Shown here one piece after another: positions 24,813-33,159 of a stretch of 64,000 bases of DNA. The translations under genes were made by a program, and so were the position numbers. Where the stretch lies: contig NZ_NTGE01000221.1 of the NCBI RefSeq assembly GCF_002291145.1, positions 1 through 64,000 on the forward strand, given 5' to 3'. The notes under the pieces were generated by a model that was not told where the DNA came from, did not search any database, and saw only the letters and a list, made by a program, of their open reading frames with translations. The DNA is from Streptomyces sp. SA15. Lineage in GTDB: Bacteria > Actinomycetota > Actinomycetes > Streptomycetales > Streptomycetaceae. Within the stretch, counting starts at the first letter, position 1. Every line of letters begins with the position of its first letter.

Positions 24813-26771
24813 TTATCGCGCCCCGGACGTCTCCGGCAGCCGCGCCCCCGGCTTCTCCAGCGGAATCTCCTTGCCGTCCGAGCCCACGACCTCGCGGTCG
24901 CCGAGCGGCTCGTCCAGCTGCACGGTCTGGTGATGCACCTTGGCTATCAGGATGCAGACCTTGTCCGGCCACGGGGTCTCGGTCACCTCGACGGTCACCT
25001 TGTCCCCGCTCTCGCTCGCCGTGGCCTTGTAGTCGGCGCACACCCCGCCCGTGAAGGCCACGGTCAGCTCCCGCCCCTCGGCCGTGTAGCCGTCCACCTT
25101 GACGTCCCGCGGGGCCGGCGCCGCGGTCGGCTCGTCGCCGGGCTCGGAGGGCCGCGGGCTGGGCTGCCCGGACGGCGCCGGGGAGGTCACGTACTTCGGG
25201 TCGACCGCCGGATACGTCACCGTGAAGCCGTCCTTCGCGCCGGCCGCCCGCGCCTCGAACAGCCAGGACGGCACCAGCGCCGGCCGCCCTTCCACGACAT
25301 GCGAGGCCAGCCCGAACACGGCCTTGTCGACCGTGATCGTCTCCCTCTTCTGGACGGTGCCGGAGGATTCACAGGAGGCTTCCGGCCGGTCCTCCAGCGG
25401 TACGGGAGTGGCGCAGCCGCCGATGCCCATACGGTGGCTGGTCCCGGGTGCCGCGTTCATCAGGGCCAGCGTCTTCTCCGCGCTCAGGACGGGGTACGTG
25501 TCCCCCTTCGCCGGTGCCTGCAACTGACCGCTGCCGCCCACGACCTCGCCCTGTGCGTCGACGGAGACTCCGGTCGTCCAGCCGTACGTGGGCATCCCGC
25601 CGACGACGGGATTGGTGTTCACCATCCGCTGGGAGCCCATGACCTGGCTCGCGACCACCTTCGCGTCGTCCTGACCCAATGCCTTCAGGACCGGCGCGGC
25701 CGCCTTCTTCGCGGCCGCCTCGCTCACCGGGGAGGCGTCGTCGGTGCCGGGTGTGTAGCGGTGGAAGGTCCAGGTGCCCGGCGCCTGCCGGTTCACCTGG
25801 AGGCTCGGCCCCGAGCCGTCCTTCGCCCCGACCCTCCAGGCCGGCCCCTGCGCCACCGGCGCCCCGTCGACCCCGAGCGCCTCGGCCAGCTCGGCCACCT
25901 CGTCCTTGCCGACCTCGCCCTGAGCCCGGTACACGGGCGCGGAGCCGGGGCCGTCCGGGAGCTTGCCGTCGGCGCGGTAGGTGACGCCGTACGGGTTGGG
26001 CTCGCCGGGTGCGATGCCGTTGTCGGTGTCGCCGCTCTCGGAGTAGCCCTCGAGGGTGAGCGGCGGGGGAGTGTCGTCGCCGGGCGCCCCGGACGTCGTA
26101 CGCCCGCCGGAGTCCCCGGAGGCCGTCGCGGCGAGGTACGCCCCACCGCCCCCGATGAGCAGCACGGCGGCGGCGACGGAGGCGACGACGGCGGGGGAGC
26201 GGCGCCGGGCGGAGCGGCCGCCGTGGGCCTCCTCGGCCTCCTCGTCCCGGCGGACCTCGTTGTCGGGAACGCCGGCGGGTTCGTCGCCGCCGTCGCCGTC
26301 GCTCTCGGCACCCGCTTCGGCAGAGGCGGGAGCGACGGGCTTTTCGTCGGCACCGGCCTCGACCTCGGCCGAGCCGGAAGCGGCGGCGGGCTTCTCATCG
26401 ACGTCGGTGTCGGCCTCGGCCTCGGCGGAATCGGCAGTGACGGCGGGTTCCTCGGCGGAGCCGGAAGCGGCGGCGGGCTTCTCATCGACGTCGGTGTCGG
26501 CGCCGGCCTCGGCGGAGCCGGGAGCATCGGAACCGCTCTCCACGCCGCCGGAAGCCTCGCCGCCTCCGGAAGGCGTGCCGTCCCCGGAACCCTCGCCGTC
26601 GCCCTCCCCGGCGCCCGAGGCCTCAGCAGAGGCGGCACCCTGCTCCTCCGGGACGCTCCGCTCCTCCGAGACACCCTTCTTCTCCGCGGCGCCCCGCTCC
26701 TCGGCGGAGCCGCCGGCAACCCGCTCCTCGGCGGAGCCGGTGTCGTCGTTGTCGGGTCGCTCGGTGTTCAC
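24813..26771 (-). CDS. Large acidic single-pass membrane protein
   Basis: 652 residues from GTG 26769-26771 with AAGGAG upstream. The first ~200 residues are low-complexity and strongly acidic (Ala/Glu/Asp/Gly/Ser), with a repeated block ADTDVDEKPAAASGSAE. A basic patch (RSARRRS) and one membrane helix (AVVASVAAAVLLIGGGGAYL) follow, so the long tail is probably cytoplasmic and the ~410-residue C-terminal part external. The external part has no motif I recognise; paired cysteines occur in GGCATP/ASCESS and GVCADY/KVCILI. Function unknown. Confidence 0.85.
   Translation of the reverse strand: MNTERPDNDDTGSAEERVAGGSAEERGAAEKKGVSEERSVPEEQGAASAEASGAGEGDGEGSGDGTPSGGGEASGGVESGSDAPGSAEAGADTDVDEKPAAASGSAEEPAVTADSAEAEADTDVDEKPAAASGSAEVEAGADEKPVAPASAEAGAESDGDGGDEPAGVPDNEVRRDEEAEEAHGGRSARRRSPAVVASVAAAVLLIGGGGAYLAATASGDSGGRTTSGAPGDDTPPPLTLEGYSESGDTDNGIAPGEPNPYGVTYRADGKLPDGPGSAPVYRAQGEVGKDEVAELAEALGVDGAPVAQGPAWRVGAKDGSGPSLQVNRQAPGTWTFHRYTPGTDDASPVSEAAAKKAAAPVLKALGQDDAKVVASQVMGSQRMVNTNPVVGGMPTYGWTTGVSVDAQGEVVGGSGQLQAPAKGDTYPVLSAEKTLALMNAAPGTSHRMGIGGCATPVPLEDRPEASCESSGTVQKRETITVDKAVFGLASHVVEGRPALVPSWLFEARAAGAKDGFTVTYPAVDPKYVTSPAPSGQPSPRPSEPGDEPTAAPAPRDVKVDGYTAEGRELTVAFTGGVCADYKATASESGDKVTVEVTETPWPDKVCILIAKVHHQTVQLDEPLGDREVVGSDGKEIPLEKPGARLPETSGAR
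26371..26501 (-). repeat. 44-bp exact repeat inside the acidic coding region
   Basis: 44 identical bases at 26371-26414 and 26458-26501, 87 bp (29 codons) apart and therefore in frame. They encode the repeated ADTDVDEKPAAASGS block and point to recent unequal duplication in the disordered tail. Confidence 0.85.
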
Positions 26772-26922
26772 CGCATCGCTCCTTCGACTGTGCATCTGTC
26801 CCATGACCCTGACCAGGCCCTGTCAAAGCGGCCGGTCCGGCGGGTCGTATCCCGCATCCCCTTTACGGGGGACGCCGATGGGACGCAGCGGGGGAGCGCA
26901 CGGTTCCCTGAAGAGCGCCGCT

Positions 26923-27132
26923 TCAGTCTCCGTACTCCGACATGGCGTCCAGCAACCGTGCCGACGCCGGCGGCACGGTCACGCCGTGGATGAGTGACGG
27001 GGAGACCGGAAGGGCAGTGATCCGATCGGGAACCGCCCAGTGGGGAGCCATCCGGGCGCAGTCGCCGCGCAGCGACGCCAGGTCGCCTTCCAGATCGGCC
27101 GGAGAGGGAGCATGGAGCTCGAGGTTCGTCAT
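26923..27132 (-). CDS. Small hypothetical protein
   Basis: 69 residues from ATG 27130-27132 (MTNLELHAPSPADL) to TGA at 26923. It has GC-rich third positions and contains the smooth segment HWAVPDRITALPVSPSLIHG. No clear ribosome site precedes it, so it may be leaderless. I know no family. It is on the same strand as, and upstream of, the large acidic protein gene. Confidence 0.6.
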   Translation of the reverse strand: MTNLELHAPSPADLEGDLASLRGDCARMAPHWAVPDRITALPVSPSLIHGVTVPPASARLLDAMSEYGD

Positions 27133-27263
27133 AACGGCACCGTAGGCTCGGTCAGGCGTGCGAAGTAAGATCTACTATCGGGTAGTTTAGGCGGCTTCAG
27201 AGCCTCGCGCAGACCCGATAGCGTGAAGCGTCAACGCCGTCTCCCCTCAGGAGAGTCAACGCC

Positions 27264-28238
27264 GTGCGCATCGCAGTCACCGGCTCCATCGCCACCGACC
27301 ACCTCATGACCTTCCCCGGCCGCTTCGCCGACCAGTTCGTCGCGGACCAGCTGCACACGGTCTCGCTCTCCTTCCTGGTCGACCAGCTCGACGTACGCCG
27401 AGGCGGCGTCGGCGCCAACATCGCCTTCGGCATGGGCCAGCTGGGCACCCGGCCGGTCCTCGTCGGCGCCGCGGGCTTCGACTTCGACGAGTACCGGGCC
27501 TGGCTGGACCGGAACGGCGTCGACACCGACTCGGTGCGCATCTCCGAGACGCTGCACACCGCCCGCTTCGTGTGCACCACCGACGCCGACCACAACCAGA
27601 TCGGCTCCTTCTACACCGGCGCCATGAGCGAGGCCCGCCAGATCGAGCTGAAGACCGTCGCCGACCGCGTCGGCGGCCTCGACCTGGTCCTGATCGGCGC
27701 CGACGACCCGGAGGCGATGCTCCGCCACACCGAGGAGTGCCGCTCCCGCTCCATCCCGTTCGCCGCCGACTTCTCCCAGCAGATCGCCCGCATGGAGGGC
27801 GAGGAGATCCGGATCCTGCTGGACGGTGCGACGTACCTCTTCTCGAACGAGTACGAGAAGGGCCTCATCGAGTCCAAGACGGGCTGGACCGACGCCGAGA
27901 TCCTCGGCAAGGTCGGCCACCGCGTGACCACCCTCGGCGCCCAGGGCGTACGCATCGAGCAGGACGGCGCCGAGCCGATCGTCGTCGGCACCCCGGAGGA
28001 GGAGCGCAAGGCCGACCCCACCGGCGTCGGCGACGCCTTCCGCGCCGGCTTCCTCTCCGGCCTCGCCTGGGGCGTCCCCCTGGAGCGCGCCGCCCAGGTC
28101 GGCTGCATGCTCGCCACGCTCGTCATCGAGACGGTCGGCACCCAGGAGTACCAGCTGCGCCGCGCCCACTTCATGGAGCGTTTCACCAAGGCGTACGGCG
28201 ATGAGGCCGCCGCCGAGGTCCAGACGCACCTGGGCTGA
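27264..28238 (+). CDS. PfkB-family adenosine kinase-like protein
   Basis: 324 residues from GTG 27264 with AGGAGAG 8 nt upstream. Residues 1-20 (MRIAVTGSIATDHLMTFPGR) and the run FLVDQLDVRRGGVGANIAF follow closely, as I remember it, the M. tuberculosis adenosine kinase Rv2202c. The C-terminal PfkB signature DPTGVGDAFRAGF holds the catalytic base and anion hole. Likely phosphorylates adenosine or a related nucleoside. Position two genes before ctaC matches the mycobacterial order. A direct repeat GTCAACGCCGT (27230-27240, 27255-27265) straddles the ribosome site. Confidence 0.88.
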   Translation: MRIAVTGSIATDHLMTFPGRFADQFVADQLHTVSLSFLVDQLDVRRGGVGANIAFGMGQLGTRPVLVGAAGFDFDEYRAWLDRNGVDTDSVRISETLHTARFVCTTDADHNQIGSFYTGAMSEARQIELKTVADRVGGLDLVLIGADDPEAMLRHTEECRSRSIPFAADFSQQIARMEGEEIRILLDGATYLFSNEYEKGLIESKTGWTDAEILGKVGHRVTTLGAQGVRIEQDGAEPIVVGTPEEERKADPTGVGDAFRAGFLSGLAWGVPLERAAQVGCMLATLVIETVGTQEYQLRRAHFMERFTKAYGDEAAAEVQTHLG

Positions 28239-28254
28239 CTCGACGCACCCGGGC

Positions 28255-29631
28255 TCAGGAGAGCCGGCGGACCACGTAGGCCGAACCCCGGTCCGCCGGC
28301 TCCTCACCCACGTACTCCTGCCCCCGCATCTCGCACCACGCCGGGATGTCCAGCCGAGCCGCCTCGTCGTCCGACAGAACCCGGACCGTGCCGCCCACCG
28401 GCACGTCCCCGATGACCTTCGCCAGCTCGATCACCGGAATCGGGCAGCGCTTGCCGAGGGAGTCCACGACAAGGGCGTCCTCCCGTACGACCGCCTCCGC
28501 GGCCGGCGCCCCCAGCTTCTCCCGCACTCCCGCCACCGCCCCCGGCAGCACCTCCAGGAACCGCTCGACGTCCTCCTCCACGGTCCCCGGCGGCAGCGAC
28601 ACCCGCACGTTCCCCTCGCTCAGCACGCCCATCGCCTTCAGCACATGGCTGGGCGTCAGCGTGCTGCTCGTACAGGACGATCCGGACGAGACGGAGAAAC
28701 CGGCACGGTCCAGCTCGTGCAGCAGTGTCTCCCCGTCGACATAGAGACAGGAGAAGGTGACGATCCCCGGCAGTCGCCGCTCAGCATCCCCGACCACCTC
28801 CACGTCGGGCACCAGCTGGGGCACCCGCGCCCGGATCCGCTCCGTCAGCTCCCGCAGCCGTACCGCCTCTTGCGCCGCCTCGGCACGCACCGCCCGCAGC
28901 GAAGCCGCCGCCGCCACGATGGCCGGAAGGTTCTCGAACCCGGCCGCCCGCCCCGACTCCCGCTCGTCCGCGGGCCCTTGAGGCGCGAACCGCACGCCCT
29001 TGCGCACCACGAGCAGCCCGACCCCCGAGGGCCCGCCCCACTTGTGGGCACTCGCCGTGAGCAGCGACCAGTCGCCCTCCACTCGCCCCCACCCCAGCGA
29101 CTGCGCCGCGTCCACCAGCAACGGCACCCCGGCGGCCCGGCACACCTCGGCAACGGCCGCCACCGGCTGCCCGGTCCCCACCTCGTGGTTGGCCGACTGG
29201 AGACAGGCCAGCGCGGTGTCCGAACGGAGGGCGTCCGCGTACGACGCCGCGGTCACCGCCCCCGTACGGTCCACTGCGACCTGCGTCACCGTGCCGCCGT
29301 CCGCCTCGTGCGCGTCGGCCGAATGGAGTACCGAAGAGTGTTCGACAGCCGACACGATCAGGTGCCGCCCGACACGCCGACGCCCCGCCAGCGCCCCCGC
29401 GATCCCCGCATGCACGGCCCGCGTCCCGGACGACGTGAACACCAACTCGTCAGCCCGGCACCCCACAGCCTCCGCCATGGCTTCCCGCGCCGCATCCAGC
29501 AACATCCGAGCCCGCCGCCCCTCCCGATACAGCCGCGCGGGATCGGCCCACCCCTCGTCGAGCGAAGCCATCAGAGCCTGCCGGGCAACGGGATGAAGAG
29601 GAGCGGAGGAGGCGGCATCGAAGTAGGACAT
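28255..29631 (-). CDS. Cysteine desulfurase-TusA fusion protein
   Basis: 458 residues. Residues 1 to about 370 are a class V PLP enzyme of the NifS/IscS type: HSSVLHSA, QSANHEVGTGQ, the PLP-binding lysine in TASAHKWGGPSG and a mobile cysteine in SVSSGSSCTSS. Residues from about 385 form a TusA/SirA domain with the acceptor CPxP in LGKRCPIPVIELAKVIG. The fusion would let persulfide pass from desulfurase to carrier in one polypeptide. The start ATG is at 29629-29631. It is convergent with the adenosine kinase gene. Confidence 0.9.
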   Translation of the reverse strand: MSYFDAASSAPLHPVARQALMASLDEGWADPARLYREGRRARMLLDAAREAMAEAVGCRADELVFTSSGTRAVHAGIAGALAGRRRVGRHLIVSAVEHSSVLHSADAHEADGGTVTQVAVDRTGAVTAASYADALRSDTALACLQSANHEVGTGQPVAAVAEVCRAAGVPLLVDAAQSLGWGRVEGDWSLLTASAHKWGGPSGVGLLVVRKGVRFAPQGPADERESGRAAGFENLPAIVAAAASLRAVRAEAAQEAVRLRELTERIRARVPQLVPDVEVVGDAERRLPGIVTFSCLYVDGETLLHELDRAGFSVSSGSSCTSSTLTPSHVLKAMGVLSEGNVRVSLPPGTVEEDVERFLEVLPGAVAGVREKLGAPAAEAVVREDALVVDSLGKRCPIPVIELAKVIGDVPVGGTVRVLSDDEAARLDIPAWCEMRGQEYVGEEPADRGSAYVVRRLS

Positions 29632-29645
29632 ACAGCAACGTTAAT

Positions 29646-29728
29646 GCGCCCCAAAGGGGCGCGGGGCTGTGTCGATATGCGGCTCCGCCGCGTGGGCGCA
29701 ATCAACCACAATGCACCCGCAGCCGCCA
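29646..29728. repeat. Streptomyces intergenic repeat, copy B, with leading hairpin
   Basis: Begins with GCGCCCC-AAA-GGGGCGC (29646-29662), then continues GGGGCTGTGTCGATATGCGG and the GCGGC-TCC-GCCGC hairpin (29679-29691), matching copy A at 16424-16490 nearly exactly. It lies between the desulfurase gene start and ctaC. A truncated relative (GGGGCGCGGGGCCGTATCAG) occurs at 34435-34454. Confidence 0.75.
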
Positions 29729-29829
29729 CACAAGCCGCGCTTCCCGAGCTATTGGGCACCCCAACGTCCTTCTGCTGACCGGCGGCGCGCTGGGGGCCCC
29801 CTCCCCGCAAACCCCCGGAGGGCGTCGGC

Positions 29830-29860
29830 TAGGGTTTGGTCCGCATAAACATCCAAACCC
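29830..29860 (+). promoter_or_regulatory. Promoter element and inverted repeat before ctaC
   Basis: TAGGGT (29830-29835) fits a -10 hexamer. GGGTTTGG (29832-29839) and CCAAACCC (29853-29860) form a perfect 8-bp inverted repeat overlapping its downstream edge, so a protein bound there could block transcription of ctaCDF. The rest of the 309-bp gap holds repeat copy B and nothing else I can name. Confidence 0.45.
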
Positions 29861-29940
29861 CTGCCCGACGCAGGGCGGCGACCGACCAGCGAGAAGGCCG
29901 CAGCCGATACGCGCGGGCGAGACTCTCGGGAAGGCGCTAC

Positions 29941-30900
29941 GTGAGTCCCAACGGCTCCGACCGCTCGCCGCGGCGCCCGATGCGGCGGAAGCTGCTGCAG
30001 GCACTGACCGCGGGCCTGGTCCTGGCGACCGCCACCGGTTGCACATACGAGGACTTCCCCCGCCTCGGCATGCCCACCCCGACCACGGAAGAGGCTCCGC
30101 GGATCCTCTCCCTGTGGCAGGGCTCCTGGGCTGCCGCGCTCGCCGTCGGCGTGCTGGTGTGGGGCTTGATCCTGTGGAGTGCGATCTTCCACCGGCGCAC
30201 CCGCACCAAGGTCGAGGTCCCTCCGCAGACCCGGTACAACATGCCCATCGAGGCGCTGTACACGGTGGTCCCGCTCATCATCGTCTCGGTGCTCTTCTAC
30301 TTCACGGCCCGTGACGAGTCCGAGCTCCTCAGCCTCAAGAAGACGCCCGACGTCACCGTCAACGTGGTCGGCTTCCAGTGGAGCTGGGGCTTCAACTACG
30401 TCACGCCCGTCGAGGGTTCCACCGGTGACGCGAAGACCGACAAGAACCTGGACGCGATTCCGGACCGGTTCAAGGAGGACTTCCCGGCGAACGCCGGCGG
30501 CGTCTACGACGTCGGCACGCCCGGCACGCGGAACCCGCAGACCGGCAACCCCGGCCCGACCCTCTGGCTCCCCAAGGGCAAGACGGTCCGCTTCGTCCTC
30601 ACCTCGCGTGACGTCATCCACTCCTTCTGGGTGGTGCCGTTCCTGATGAAGCAGGACGTCATCCCGGGCCACACCAACGCCTTCGAGGTGACCCCCAACA
30701 AGGAGGGCACCTTCCTGGGCAAGTGCGCCGAGCTGTGCGGCGTCGACCACTCCCGGATGCTGTTCAACGTGAAGGTCGTCTCCCCCGAGCGCTACGAGCA
30801 GCACCTCAAGGACCTCGCCAAGAAGGGGCAGACCGGTTACATTCCCGCCGGCATCGCGCAGACGAGCCACGAGAAGAACCGGGAGACGAACAACCTGTGA
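29941..30900 (+). CDS. ctaC: Cytochrome c oxidase subunit II
   Basis: 319 residues from GTG 29941 with a GGGAAGG ribosome site. Lipoprotein-type signal with LATATGC, two membrane helices (about residues 60-85 and 105-125), then the external CuA domain with His in DVIHSFWVVPF and the CuA ligands CAELCGVDHSRM. Receives electrons for the aa3 oxidase; in actinobacteria it docks onto the QcrC of the bc1-aa3 supercomplex. Stop overlaps the ctaD start (GTGA). Confidence 0.96.
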   Translation: MSPNGSDRSPRRPMRRKLLQALTAGLVLATATGCTYEDFPRLGMPTPTTEEAPRILSLWQGSWAAALAVGVLVWGLILWSAIFHRRTRTKVEVPPQTRYNMPIEALYTVVPLIIVSVLFYFTARDESELLSLKKTPDVTVNVVGFQWSWGFNYVTPVEGSTGDAKTDKNLDAIPDRFKEDFPANAGGVYDVGTPGTRNPQTGNPGPTLWLPKGKTVRFVLTSRDVIHSFWVVPFLMKQDVIPGHTNAFEVTPNKEGTFLGKCAELCGVDHSRMLFNVKVVSPERYEQHLKDLAKKGQTGYIPAGIAQTSHEKNRETNNL

Positions 30901-32633
30901 GCATCCTCAACGAACCCCAGGGTGCCGCGGCAGCAGGGTCCCACTATCAGGACGAGCTGCCGGTCCGGCGCCAGCGTCGCGGTGAAGTCGTCGTCAAGTG
31001 GCTGACGACCACCGACCACAAGACGATCGGGACGCTGTACCTGGTCACGTCGTTCGCGTTCTTCGTCATCGGCGGCGTGATGGCGCTGTTCATGCGCGCC
31101 GAGCTGGCCCGTCCGGGCCTGCAGATCATGTCGAACGAGCAGTTCAACCAGGCGTTCACGATGCACGGCACGATCATGCTGCTGATGTTCGCGACGCCGC
31201 TGTTCGCCGGCTTCACGAACTGGATCATGCCGCTGCAGATCGGCGCGCCGGACGTGGCCTTCCCCCGGCTGAACATGTTCGCCTACTGGCTGTACCTGTT
31301 CGGCTCGACGATCGCGGTGGGCGGCTTCCTCACCCCGCAGGGCGCGGCCGACTTCGGCTGGTTCGCCTACTCCCCGCTGTCGGACGCGGTCCGCTCCCCG
31401 GGCATCGGCGCCGACCTGTGGATCATGGGCCTGGCCTTCTCCGGCTTCGGCACCATCCTCGGCGCGGTCAACTTCATCACCACCATCATCTGCATGCGCG
31501 CACCCGGCATGACCATGTTCCGCATGCCGATCTTCGTGTGGAACGTGCTGCTGACCGCCGTACTGGTCCTGCTCGCCTTCCCCGTCCTGGCGGCGGCGCT
31601 GTTCGCGCTGGAGGCGGACCGCAAGTTCGGCGCGCACATCTTCGACTCGGCCAACGGCGGAGCCTTGCTCTGGCAACACCTCTTCTGGTTCTTCGGCCAT
31701 CCAGAGGTGTACATCATCGCCCTGCCGTTCTTCGGGATCATCTCCGAAGTGATCCCGGTGTTCTCCCGCAAGCCGATGTTCGGCTACATGGGCCTGATCG
31801 CGGCGACCATCTCCATCGCGGGTCTGTCCGTGACGGTGTGGGCACACCACATGTACGTCACCGGCGGTGTGCTGCTGCCGTTCTTCTCCTTCATGACGTT
31901 CCTGATCGCCGTGCCCACGGGCGTGAAGTTCTTCAACTGGATCGGAACGATGTGGAAGGGGTCTTTGAGTTTCGAGACCCCGATGCTCTGGGCGACCGGC
32001 TTCCTGATCACCTTCACCTTCGGTGGTCTGACCGGTGTCATCCTGGCCTCGCCGCCGCTGGACTTCCACGTCTCCGACTCGTACTTCGTGGTGGCGCACT
32101 TCCACTACGTCGTCTTCGGCACCGTCGTCTTCGCGATGTTCTCCGGCTTCCACTTCTGGTGGCCGAAGATGACCGGCAAGATGCTCGACGAGCGCCTCGG
32201 CAAGATCACCTTCTGGACGCTGTTCATCGGCTTCCACGGCACCTTCCTGGTCCAGCACTGGCTGGGTGCCGAGGGCATGCCGCGCCGTTACGCCGACTAT
32301 CTGGCGGCCGACGGCTTCACCGCCCTGAACACGATCTCGACGATCAGCTCGTTCCTGCTCGGCCTGTCGATCCTGCCGTTCTTCTACAACGTGTGGAAGA
32401 CGGCGAAGTACGGCAAGCCGGTCGGCGTCGACGACCCGTGGGGCTACGGCCGCTCGCTGGAGTGGGCGACCTCCTGCCCGCCGCCGAGGCACAACTTCCT
32501 CACCCTGCCGCGGATCCGCAGCGAATCCCCGGCGTTCGACCTGCACCACCCGGAGATCGCCGCTCTCGACCAGCTCGAGAACGTGCCTGAGAAGGCTCTG
32601 GCCGGCAACGGCGGCAAGGAGGCCGGCAAGTGA
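30897..32633 (+). CDS. ctaD: Cytochrome c oxidase subunit I
   Basis: 578 residues, twelve membrane helices. Haem and CuB ligands are visible in MHGTIMLLMF, WFFGHPEVYII (the His-Tyr cross-link region), VWAHHMYVTG and HFHYVVFG. Proton-pumping core of the aa3 oxidase. Starts at GTG 30897 in a 4-bp overlap with ctaC and ends in a GTGA overlap with ctaF. Confidence 0.97.
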   Translation: MSILNEPQGAAAAGSHYQDELPVRRQRRGEVVVKWLTTTDHKTIGTLYLVTSFAFFVIGGVMALFMRAELARPGLQIMSNEQFNQAFTMHGTIMLLMFATPLFAGFTNWIMPLQIGAPDVAFPRLNMFAYWLYLFGSTIAVGGFLTPQGAADFGWFAYSPLSDAVRSPGIGADLWIMGLAFSGFGTILGAVNFITTIICMRAPGMTMFRMPIFVWNVLLTAVLVLLAFPVLAAALFALEADRKFGAHIFDSANGGALLWQHLFWFFGHPEVYIIALPFFGIISEVIPVFSRKPMFGYMGLIAATISIAGLSVTVWAHHMYVTGGVLLPFFSFMTFLIAVPTGVKFFNWIGTMWKGSLSFETPMLWATGFLITFTFGGLTGVILASPPLDFHVSDSYFVVAHFHYVVFGTVVFAMFSGFHFWWPKMTGKMLDERLGKITFWTLFIGFHGTFLVQHWLGAEGMPRRYADYLAADGFTALNTISTISSFLLGLSILPFFYNVWKTAKYGKPVGVDDPWGYGRSLEWATSCPPPRHNFLTLPRIRSESPAFDLHHPEIAALDQLENVPEKALAGNGGKEAGK

Positions 32634-33028
32634 AGATCCAGGGACGGATGTTCATCTGGCTGAGCGTCTTCATCCTCGCCATGGCGATCGTCTATGGCGT
32701 GTGGTCGAAGGAGCCCGCCGGTACCACGGCGCTCTTCCTGTCCTTCGGCCTGTCCATCATGATCGGCTTCTACCTGGGCTTCACGGCCCGGCGGGTCGAC
32801 GCGGGTCCGCAGGACAACAAGGAGGCCGACGTCGCGGACGACGCCGGCGAGGTCGGGTTCTTCAGCCCGCACAGCTGGCAGCCGCTCTCCCTCGCAATCG
32901 GTGGCGCCTTCGCCTTCCTGTCGATCGCGATCGGCTGGTGGCTGATGTACTTCTCGGCTCCGCTGCTCCTGATCGGCCTCTGGGGCTGGGTCTTCGAGTA
33001 CTACCGCGGTGAGAACCGCACCCAGTAA
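32630..33028 (+). CDS. ctaF: Actinobacterial cytochrome c oxidase subunit IV
   Basis: 132 residues, four membrane helices in two hairpins separated by an acidic loop (NKEADVADDAGEVGFFSPHSW). The phrase VFEYYRGENRTQ near the end is typical of actinobacterial CtaF. Starts at GTG 32630 within the ctaD stop, after AAGGAGG. Last gene before a 12-bp-stem terminator. Confidence 0.94.
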   Translation: MKIQGRMFIWLSVFILAMAIVYGVWSKEPAGTTALFLSFGLSIMIGFYLGFTARRVDAGPQDNKEADVADDAGEVGFFSPHSWQPLSLAIGGAFAFLSIAIGWWLMYFSAPLLLIGLWGWVFEYYRGENRTQ

Positions 33029-33045
33029 CACGAGCTGAGCTCCCA

Positions 33046-33083
33046 AGGAGCCCGGACACTCCGTCAGGAGCGTCCGGGCTCCT
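33046..33083 (+). terminator. Terminator of ctaCDF
   Basis: Perfect 12-bp stem AGGAGCCCGGAC (33046-33057) / GTCCGGGCTCCT (33072-33083), 14-nt loop, 17 bp after the ctaF stop. Confidence 0.85.
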
Positions 33084-33159
33084 GCGTTTGCCGCAATCCC
33101 CGTCCCTCGTCCGGGTTACCCAGCGCGCCGCCCTTGACGAGGCTTCCTAGCGTGAAGCC

